Source: an uncultured Spirochaetales bacterium (lineage in GTDB: Bacteria > Spirochaetota > Spirochaetia > Treponematales > Treponemataceae). Taken from it: a DNA stretch of 7,757 nt. The notes beneath the pieces were generated by a model, which saw only the letters and a program-made list of their open reading frames with translations, searched no databases and was not told the origin of the DNA. Location: the NCBI GenBank assembly GCA_946061495.1, contig CAMGSV010000122.1, forward strand, positions 1 to 7,757. Direction: 5' to 3'. Numbering within the stretch: the stretch's first letter is position 1; the number at the start of each line of letters is the position of its first letter. Shown one piece after another: positions 1 through 4,936 of this stretch. The position numbers were made by a program, and so were the translations under genes.

Positions 1-66
1 TGCACTTTTGCGGAAAAAAGTTTGTTTTTTTGAAATTCCTCGTAGATATTGTCACACGGATTCGCA

Positions 67-147
67 GGCGGCGGGAGCCGCCGTTTCAATCACTTCCATG
101 CAGAACTGGCCGCACGGCCAGATTCGATTTTGCTACGCAAAATCTGG
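67..147. repeat. cluster of three short perfect hairpins
   Basis: Three perfect inverted repeats follow one another. GGCGGC/GCCGCC at 67-72 and 77-82 has a 4-base loop. CTGGCC/GGCCAG at 106-111 and 116-121 also has a 4-base loop. GATTTTGC/GCAAAATC at 126-133 and 137-144 has a 3-base loop. CCAGATT at 118-124 can also pair with AATCTGG at 141-147, so the last two hairpins could rearrange. Such density is unusual for coding DNA and resembles REP-like or mobile palindromic repeat elements, but copy number elsewhere cannot be judged from one window. A frame stays open through the cluster, but its translation is rich in Gly, Arg and Ala and does not look like a protein. Confidence 0.6.
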
Positions 148-171
148 CGGGGAGTTTGGGATGGGGCCAGG

Positions 172-576
172 GTGGCTGCAGGTGATGTGCTGGGGAAGGC
201 TACGGGGGAGTCGGTTTTTGTGGTCATCCGCTCCAAGATTTTCGATTCCTATCTGGTGTCCATGGCCCAGGTGATGCCCTACCGCCACCACGAGTGCTGG
301 TACTTCTACCCGGGAATGCTGGATGCGGCGGCCATGGACTGGCTTTCCTACGCCCCCTTCGGCAAGTGCCGTGCCGAATGGCACTATCTGAAGATCACCA
401 GGCTCCAGAAGGAGCGCGACTTCCAGTACAAGACACTGGTGTATACCAGCCTTCTGGAGTATCCCGTTGCCGCTGCTGACGGAACATCCCGCCAAAGCCT
501 GGTGCGGGACTACTCCATGGTCTCCCCCGACGAAATTGTAGAGGGTTACATAAGGGACATTCAGTCCCAGCTGTAG
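172..576 (+). CDS. hypothetical protein, possibly a 5'-truncated remnant
   Basis: I do not recognise this protein. The frame is open from a TTG at 49 to a TAG at 574-576, but its first 35 codons lie in the hairpin cluster and look non-coding. Protein-like sequence begins around 163, with GARVAAGDVLGKATGE, a pattern seen in the turn regions of M23/LytM peptidases and lipoyl-like folds. The HxH zinc motif of M23 enzymes is absent. The rest is rich in aromatic residues (HHECWYFYPGM, AEWHYLKIT) and ends in DEIVEGYIRDIQSQL. There is no signal peptide or membrane segment. GTG at 172 is given as a nominal start; GTG at 187 and ATG at 262 are alternatives, and none has a convincing ribosome-binding site. 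The lack of a start and the abutting hairpins suggest a C-terminal fragment of a longer gene, but a short intact gene is not excluded. It is followed directly by a decayed terminator. Confidence 0.5.
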   Translation: MAAGDVLGKATGESVFVVIRSKIFDSYLVSMAQVMPYRHHECWYFYPGMLDAAAMDWLSYAPFGKCRAEWHYLKITRLQKERDFQYKTLVYTSLLEYPVAAADGTSRQSLVRDYSMVSPDEIVEGYIRDIQSQL

Positions 577-636
577 TCCCGCTACTGTCTGGAATATGAA
601 AAGCCCCGCAGGCATTACTTCAAGTGCTGCTTGCAG
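571..636 (+). repeat. terminator-bearing repeat, copy A (decayed)
   Basis: This stretch begins with the last Leu codon and stop of the first gene (CTGTAG) and matches 1662-1727. The first 42 bases (571-612 against 1662-1703) align without gaps at 36 identities, and all six differences are transitions. The remainder aligns with a small gap through the shared CAAGT and GCTTGC. In this copy the 5' arm AAAGCCCCGCAGG survives, but the 3' arm reads CTTGCAGAGCC instead of CTTGCGGGG. This puts two C-A mismatches in the stem, and the T-run is weak. It is probably a leaky or dead terminator. Confidence 0.7.
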
Positions 637-659
637 AGCCTTGTGCTTTTGATTATAGT
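631..659 (+). promoter_or_regulatory. sigma-70-like promoter for the barrel protein gene
   Basis: TTGCAG at 631-636 is a weak -35 box, with three of six consensus bases. Exactly 17 bases later TATAGT at 654-659 is a good -10 box, with five of six. The expected transcription start is at about 665-667, which coincides with the ATG at 666. The -35 box lies in the degraded 3' arm of terminator copy A. The call rests on sequence alone. Confidence 0.5.
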
Positions 660-665
660 ATCATC

Positions 666-1667
666 ATGATAAAGTTTGTGCTCTTTTTCCTGCTGACCAT
701 GGTATTTTCACCAGTCTTCGCCAATGAAATGCCCCTGGAACAGCAGATGGATGACTATACCACATCAATCCGAATCAAATGGCATAAGAATCCCTTCCGT
801 GACTTTGAGTCCGACCGGTATTTCTATCCTTGGCTTGACCCTGACTCCTATAACAGCTCCTTCTGGATGGGCAGCATCCTGAACATGGAGGAACTGTATG
901 ACGCAAAGAAATTTAAGCTGGACTCCGTATCCTTCTATCATGCTCCAAAGCTGGGGACGGAGTTGACCCTGTTTAGCCTCCATCTGAAGGATGCGGTGCA
1001 TCGGTTCAACCTGAGCCTAGGCTTCTTTGTGGATTTCACCTTCTTGTCTTACCAGAAGGGCACGGACCAGCTGTATGGTCGGAGCTTTTTGTTCAGCACC
1101 TTCATGCAGGTGGAGCCCTTCATCGACTACATCTACAAGGACAGGCTGCGGGTGAGAGTTTCTCCGGTGAAGCATATCTGCTACCACATGGGAGGTGACA
1201 TTTTGGGAGATCCCAGCCTCTACGACCGGTCTGTGGAGGAATTCCGGGATGCAGGCTTTGAGCAGGTGCATCTGGCGGCGGCATATCGATGGGGGTGGTT
1301 CACCTTCCACGGCGGCCTCTCCGTTGGATACACAGGCTATCAGAAGGCGAACATCGTGAATGTGTTGAACATGAACGCTGGCACTGAGCTTCGCTTCCCC
1401 ATTTGGGGTGAAATAAACTTGCTGGCAGGCTTTTTGGCCGGGGTGAATCTGGACCTTCTGAACACAATCAGCCGTCCCGCCGCTGGAACAGGATATACGG
1501 TCACCGCCGCCGCCTATGAGTGGACCCCCCAGGTGGCGGTGGGGCTGGGGGTGGAGATATATCGGATGGTGTTCGGCTTACAGTATGAGTTGCAGCGTTC
1601 CCGCCAGATGTATGCCTACCGCAGGATGGAGCATCGACTGGGATTCGCCGCCACGCTGTTCCTGTAG
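666..1667 (+). CDS. secreted outer-membrane beta-barrel-like protein, possibly DUF1207-like
   Basis: The product is 333 residues. Residues 1-19 form a classic signal peptide, MIKFVLFFLLTMVFSPVFA, with predicted cleavage before Asn20, so the protein is exported. This is why ATG 666 is preferred over the in-frame GTG at 624, which lies inside the decayed terminator repeat and would add 14 residues before the signal. The mature part has many alternating hydrophobic/polar strands (about 85-125, 141-168, 200-225, 236-262, 276-309), and the end RLGFAATLFL resembles an outer-membrane barrel C-terminal strand. DRYFYPWLDPDSYNSS (50-65) and VKHICYHMGGDILGD (168-182) recall the conserved parts of DUF1207 proteins as I remember them; this is tentative and function is unknown. 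There is no Shine-Dalgarno sequence, and the start probably relies on a leaderless transcript. The gene stands alone and converges on the cyclase operon. Confidence 0.8.
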   Translation: MIKFVLFFLLTMVFSPVFANEMPLEQQMDDYTTSIRIKWHKNPFRDFESDRYFYPWLDPDSYNSSFWMGSILNMEELYDAKKFKLDSVSFYHAPKLGTELTLFSLHLKDAVHRFNLSLGFFVDFTFLSYQKGTDQLYGRSFLFSTFMQVEPFIDYIYKDRLRVRVSPVKHICYHMGGDILGDPSLYDRSVEEFRDAGFEQVHLAAAYRWGWFTFHGGLSVGYTGYQKANIVNVLNMNAGTELRFPIWGEINLLAGFLAGVNLDLLNTISRPAAGTGYTVTAAAYEWTPQVAVGLGVEIYRMVFGLQYELQRSRQMYAYRRMEHRLGFAATLFL

Positions 1668-1727
1668 TCCCGCTACCGTTTGAGATGTAAAAAGCCCCGC
1701 AGGAGCTACACAAGTAACGCTTGCGGG
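1662..1727 (+). repeat. terminator-bearing repeat, copy B (intact)
   Basis: This is the intact partner of the repeat at 571-636. It starts at the same place relative to its gene, the final Leu codon plus TAG, and runs through the terminator stem. The two proteins upstream of the copies are not similar at their C-termini, so the shared sequence begins essentially at the stop codon. This argues for duplication or spread of a terminator unit, not a whole-gene duplication. Confidence 0.65.
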
Positions 1728-1737
1728 GTTTCTTTTT
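1691..1737. terminator. bidirectional intrinsic terminator
   Basis: The stem pairs CCCCGCAGG (1695-1703) with CTTGCGGGG (1720-1728), including one G-T wobble, around a 16-base loop. On the plus strand the tail is TTTCTTTTT, serving the barrel protein gene. On the minus strand the stem is followed by CTTTTTACA, which would end the cyclase operon after the stop codon at 1761. The position between two convergent genes fits a shared terminator. Confidence 0.85.
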
Positions 1738-1760
1738 GGGGAAACCGTGGTTTGGAGGAG

Positions 1761-3344
1761 CTAGCCCTCCAGGGGAGTCTTCCGCCCCTGCTTTTTCCGA
1801 TACATCATCTGGTCTGCCTCCCGTATGCACTGCTGGTAGTCGATGGGGGGCTTGTCGGCGGTGAAGAAGCCAATGGAGATGCTGGTGGGATAGGGCTTTT
1901 TCACCTGCTCCATCTGTTTTTCAATCTTTTCTACAATATTCTGGGCTACAGTCTTGTCCGTTTGGTGCAGCAGCACCAGGAATTCGTCTCCTCCAATCCT
2001 AAAGATCCAGTCGCTCTGGCGGATGGCAGACTTGATGATGTCGTGGCTCAACACAATGTACTCATTGCCGGCACCATGGCCAAAGTTGTCGTTCACCTTT
2101 TTCAGGTTGTCCATGTCGCACATGATGAAGGTGATGGGAAAGAGTGCGCTGAGATTTGTTCCACCCCTTGTAATCTCCACCTGCTTCAGTTCTAGGAAAT
2201 GGCGGTTGTAGCATCCGCACAGGGGATCCTTGAAGGCATTGTTTTCCAGTATGGAGAACAAGGATTGTATTGATGAAATCGTCACCAGCAGCATAATTTT
2301 TCCTTGCAGGTAATCTGCCTTCTTCTTTCCTGTGCTGGTGATGATTTTCTGCTGGACATAGTAGAGGGAGCCGTCCAGTTTGCTTTGGAGGAGGATGTTT
2401 TCTTCCGATTGGAAATGGCTGTAGTCCTCCAGCTTGGAATCGATGACATAAGGAGAGAAGTTGCTCATGATGTCCTGCTGGTATCCAAGGACGGGAGCAT
2501 CGGTATGGATGTTGGGGCAGACATTCAGTGCTTCTTGGTTGGCGTAGATGATCTTGTGATCCTTGTTCAGGAAGAATATGGGAAAAAGCAGGGACTGCAT
2601 CAGCCCTTCCTGGCCTCGTTCGATGATGAGCAGGTTTTCGTCGGCGTAGACAATCCAGAAGAAGAGGGTGATGACCGCAATAGACAGCATGGGAATGAAC
2701 CAGATTGCCTTGGGATTGCTGATGAAGGTTCGGTACATATTGTAGAAGATGAACAGCAGCAAGGCCACCATGGCATGGATCGGCTCCTTCTTGTTTTCGG
2801 TGGAGGGAGACCTGACCTTGATGGCTAGACAGACAACTCCTGCCAACACCAGCAGATAGCTGTAGACTGTATGGACATAGAACCAGGGGCCGAAAATCAT
2901 GATGTTTTCCCGATAGGGGATGTACACCAGCTGGCTGGTATAGATGATGCAGTATTTGTTGAGAGCCGGTATCAGGGAGCAGAGCATGGTGATGCAGGGT
3001 ATCGCTCCCAGCCAGAAGAGTCGATGGAGCTTGTCCACCTTCCTGGGGAAGGCGTAGGAGAGGCAGAAGAAGAAAAGGGCGAGGCTGGTGAAGGGCACGG
3101 TCATCTGCACAATGGCCATGAGTCGAGGCAGGTGATCCGTGCCAGGATACAAAAAGTATATGGCTCTGGCAAGCTCCCACAAGCCCAGGCTGAAGATGAA
3201 TAGCCGCATGAAGACGAAGGAGACCAACTGCTGCTCCTTCTGCACTCTGATTCCCACTAGGAAGAAGGCGTAGAACGCCACCATCAGGCGGGTAATGCCA
3301 AAGAGGAGTGTCACATAATTCAAGGAGGATATGGCTGGTTCCAT
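1761..3344 (-). CDS. 7TM-PAS-GGDEF membrane diguanylate cyclase (second paralogue)
   Basis: The product is 527 residues and is predicted to make cyclic di-GMP from two GTP at the inner face of the cytoplasmic membrane. Seven hydrophobic segments (about 9-31, 42-63, 79-99, 108-128, 153-176, 190-207, 213-233) resemble the 7TM sensor module of some histidine kinases. A PAS-like stretch follows (about 248-350, FFLNKDHKIIYANQEAL), then a GGDEF domain (about 365-518). Catalytic features are intact: CDMDNLKKVND (409-419), FGH (421-423), GGDEF (451-455), and the inhibitory RxxD as RQSD (442-445), five residues before GGDEF. The usual DxLTGLxNR reads DPLCGCYNR (373-381). ATG 3344 is chosen because AGGAGG lies 7 bases upstream and the protein then aligns from residue 1 with its neighbour; an upstream in-frame start would add 22 residues lying inside the neighbour. 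The ATG overlaps the neighbour's TGA by one base (TGATG), implying translational coupling. The ligand is unknown. Confidence 0.93.
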   Translation of the reverse strand: MEPAISSLNYVTLLFGITRLMVAFYAFFLVGIRVQKEQQLVSFVFMRLFIFSLGLWELARAIYFLYPGTDHLPRLMAIVQMTVPFTSLALFFFCLSYAFPRKVDKLHRLFWLGAIPCITMLCSLIPALNKYCIIYTSQLVYIPYRENIMIFGPWFYVHTVYSYLLVLAGVVCLAIKVRSPSTENKKEPIHAMVALLLFIFYNMYRTFISNPKAIWFIPMLSIAVITLFFWIVYADENLLIIERGQEGLMQSLLFPIFFLNKDHKIIYANQEALNVCPNIHTDAPVLGYQQDIMSNFSPYVIDSKLEDYSHFQSEENILLQSKLDGSLYYVQQKIITSTGKKKADYLQGKIMLLVTISSIQSLFSILENNAFKDPLCGCYNRHFLELKQVEITRGGTNLSALFPITFIMCDMDNLKKVNDNFGHGAGNEYIVLSHDIIKSAIRQSDWIFRIGGDEFLVLLHQTDKTVAQNIVEKIEKQMEQVKKPYPTSISIGFFTADKPPIDYQQCIREADQMMYRKKQGRKTPLEG

Positions 3345-4885
3345 CAGATAGCCTCCTGTTTGTGGCGCTGCTTCCTTGCGTACATGGCTTTGTCCGCTTC
3401 CTGGATGCACTCCTCCAAGCTTTTGTCCAGATGGGTGATGGTGGCTGTTCCCACAGAAATGCCAATCTTGTGGGGCTTGAATTCCTTGTGCAGGAAAACC
3501 CTGTCTTCAATTTTTTTGGCGATGTTCTGGGCCACCATGGCAGGAGCCCTTTGCAGGAGCACCAGGAATTCGTCCCCTCCAATTCTGAAGATGAGGTCAT
3601 CCTTCCGGATGCTGGCTCGAATCTCATCATGGCACATGCGGATATACTCGTCCCCCTTGTGGTGGCCCAGCAGGTCGTTGATAGACTTCAGGTTGTCCAG
3701 GTCGCACATCAATACTGAGAGGGGGAGCCTGTCTTGCACCAGTATTTCCTTCTGCTTGTATTCAAGGTAATGGCGGTTGTGGCAGTTGCACAGGGAGTCT
3801 CGGAAAGCCTTGTCCTCCAGGGCAGAGAAAAAGTTCTGGAAGGAGGTCAGGGGAATGATCATCATCATCTGCCCCTTGTGCCGTTCTCCATCGATGGGTT
3901 GCTCCTGCAGCAGGAACAGCTGTCCGTTGTCTTTCCGCTGGATGAACTGGCGGCTTATTTCCTGCTGGTAGGTGAGGGTGGACTCGAAGAGTGAGTATTG
4001 CTGGAGCACATCGCTTCGATATACGAGCTGATGGCTCTTGTCCTTTGCCTGGTTGTAGATGGCCTTGCCGTGCTCGTTGGTATAAATGACGACGAACTTG
4101 TTGTTCAGGAACAGGATGGGAAAGGGGATGTTCTCCAGCAGGGCAGATTGTCCCTTGAAGATAACCTGCTCCGAATGGTCGTAGTAGAGGGTGAAGAACA
4201 GGAGGAGCATGCAGAGGATGACCGAAATGGATGGCACCCAGAAGAAGAGACTGTCCTTCTCCCCAAAGCAGGAGAAGCCATGTTGGAGGATGAAGAGGGT
4301 TGCAGCCAGGATGGCCAGCTTGTTGCCGGTGCTGGAGTCCTTTGGTGAGCGGATGGTCTTGCGGATTAGCAAGGCGATGCCCGCCAGAACGGCGAGGTAG
4401 GCGTAAATAATGTGGACATAGTAGAGTGGCTGGTACAATTCTAGGATATCCCTATAGGGGATGTAGATGAGCTCGTCGGTAAATATAATGATGTATTTCT
4501 GCAGAGGTGGCACCAGCAGTAGGATGGTGACGATACCTGGAAATATCAGGAGCAAGTGAAGGCGTTTCATCCAGTGGAGTCGGTGGGGTAGAGTGTATGC
4601 AAAGGAGAAAAACAGGAATGCGGGGCCTCCAAAGGCTATGGTGGCATAGATGAGGGGTCTGATGGCGGGCAGGAGGTTCGTTTCTGGATAGATAAAGAAG
4701 GCGGCGCTGGTAAACCCCCAGAGCCCCATGACTATGGCAAAGGACTTGAGATATTTGAAGGCTGGGACGTAGGAATTGCTCCTTCTTGAGCACAGTAAGA
4801 ATATGATGAGGGCACAAAGCGCTACCAAGGCACGCATGGAGCCCTGGAGTGCGGTGAGGTATTGTACCTGTGAAATTCTCTCCAT
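3344..4885 (-). CDS. 7TM-PAS-GGDEF membrane diguanylate cyclase (first paralogue)
   Basis: The product is 513 residues with the same architecture as the next gene: seven hydrophobic segments within about residues 12-235, a PAS-like region (about 250-345, FLNNKFVVIYTNEHG), and a C-terminal GGDEF domain (about 355-505). Key residues are present: CDLDNLKSIND (394-404), LGH (406-408), GGDEF (436-440), and the inhibitory site RKDD (427-430). Synthesis of cyclic di-GMP with product feedback is therefore expected. The loop between segments 4 and 5 is shared with the paralogue (KYIIIFTDELIYIPYR against KYCIIYTSQLVYIPYR) and may face the periplasm as part of a ligand pocket; that is inference. The motif DSLCNCHNR (363-371) replaces DxLTGLxNR. 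ATG 4885 is supported by alignment with the paralogue, since both begin ME and reach the first membrane segment in register. It has no Shine-Dalgarno sequence but a -10 box 9 bases upstream. It lies 51 bases after the chemoreceptor gene. Confidence 0.93.
   Translation of the reverse strand: MERISQVQYLTALQGSMRALVALCALIIFLLCSRRSNSYVPAFKYLKSFAIVMGLWGFTSAAFFIYPETNLLPAIRPLIYATIAFGGPAFLFFSFAYTLPHRLHWMKRLHLLLIFPGIVTILLLVPPLQKYIIIFTDELIYIPYRDILELYQPLYYVHIIYAYLAVLAGIALLIRKTIRSPKDSSTGNKLAILAATLFILQHGFSCFGEKDSLFFWVPSISVILCMLLLFFTLYYDHSEQVIFKGQSALLENIPFPILFLNNKFVVIYTNEHGKAIYNQAKDKSHQLVYRSDVLQQYSLFESTLTYQQEISRQFIQRKDNGQLFLLQEQPIDGERHKGQMMMIIPLTSFQNFFSALEDKAFRDSLCNCHNRHYLEYKQKEILVQDRLPLSVLMCDLDNLKSINDLLGHHKGDEYIRMCHDEIRASIRKDDLIFRIGGDEFLVLLQRAPAMVAQNIAKKIEDRVFLHKEFKPHKIGISVGTATITHLDKSLEECIQEADKAMYARKQRHKQEAI
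3352..3357 (-). promoter_or_regulatory. ribosome-binding site of the second cyclase
   Basis: AGGAGG on the minus strand lies 7 bases before the ATG at 3344, inside the last codons of the preceding cyclase gene. It decides the start of the downstream gene. Confidence 0.85.
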
Positions 4886-4894
4886 AAGCGATAC

Positions 4895-4923
4895 ATTATA
4901 ACTAAAAGGATACTGAAAGGCAA
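4895..4923 (-). promoter_or_regulatory. promoter between chemoreceptor and first cyclase
   Basis: On the minus strand TTGCCT (4923-4918) and a perfect TATAAT (4900-4895) are separated by 17 bases. The expected transcription start is near 4888, only a few bases before the ATG at 4885. The -35 half is weak and sits at the junction of a direct repeat, which suggests that an activator could help. It would let the cyclases be expressed apart from the chemoreceptor. Confidence 0.55.
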
Positions 4924-4935
4924 GGATACCGAAAG
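4906..4935. repeat. 14-base direct repeat at the cyclase promoter
   Basis: AAGGATACTGAAAG (4906-4919) and AAGGATACCGAAAG (4922-4935) match at 13 of 14 positions with a 2-base spacer, giving a 16-base period. Together they fill most of the 51-base gap between the chemoreceptor stop and the cyclase start, and cover the -35 region. They could be paired binding sites for a regulator, or a simple slippage duplication. Confidence 0.6.
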
Positions 4936-4936
4936 A

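Noticed and set aside
10..32. A-run and T-run near the window start, as a possible terminator
   Set aside because: The A/T pairing has no GC stem, and no upstream gene is visible to terminate.
8..274. A plus-strand frame with ATG 161 preceded by GGAG at good spacing
   Set aside because: The translation (MGPGWLQVMCWGRLRG) looks non-coding and conflicts with the more protein-like frame ending at 576. A frameshifted gene remains possible but unsupported.
1531..1556. G-rich run that might form a G-quadruplex
   Set aside because: It lies in codons for QVAVGLGVE of the barrel gene. Most G-runs are only two long, so codon use explains it.
2062..3630. A 522-codon open frame on the minus strand overlapping both cyclases
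   Set aside because: It is out of frame with two proteins carrying complete GGDEF and membrane domains. Its translation is rich in His, Pro, Ser and Arg with no domain, so it is a shadow frame.
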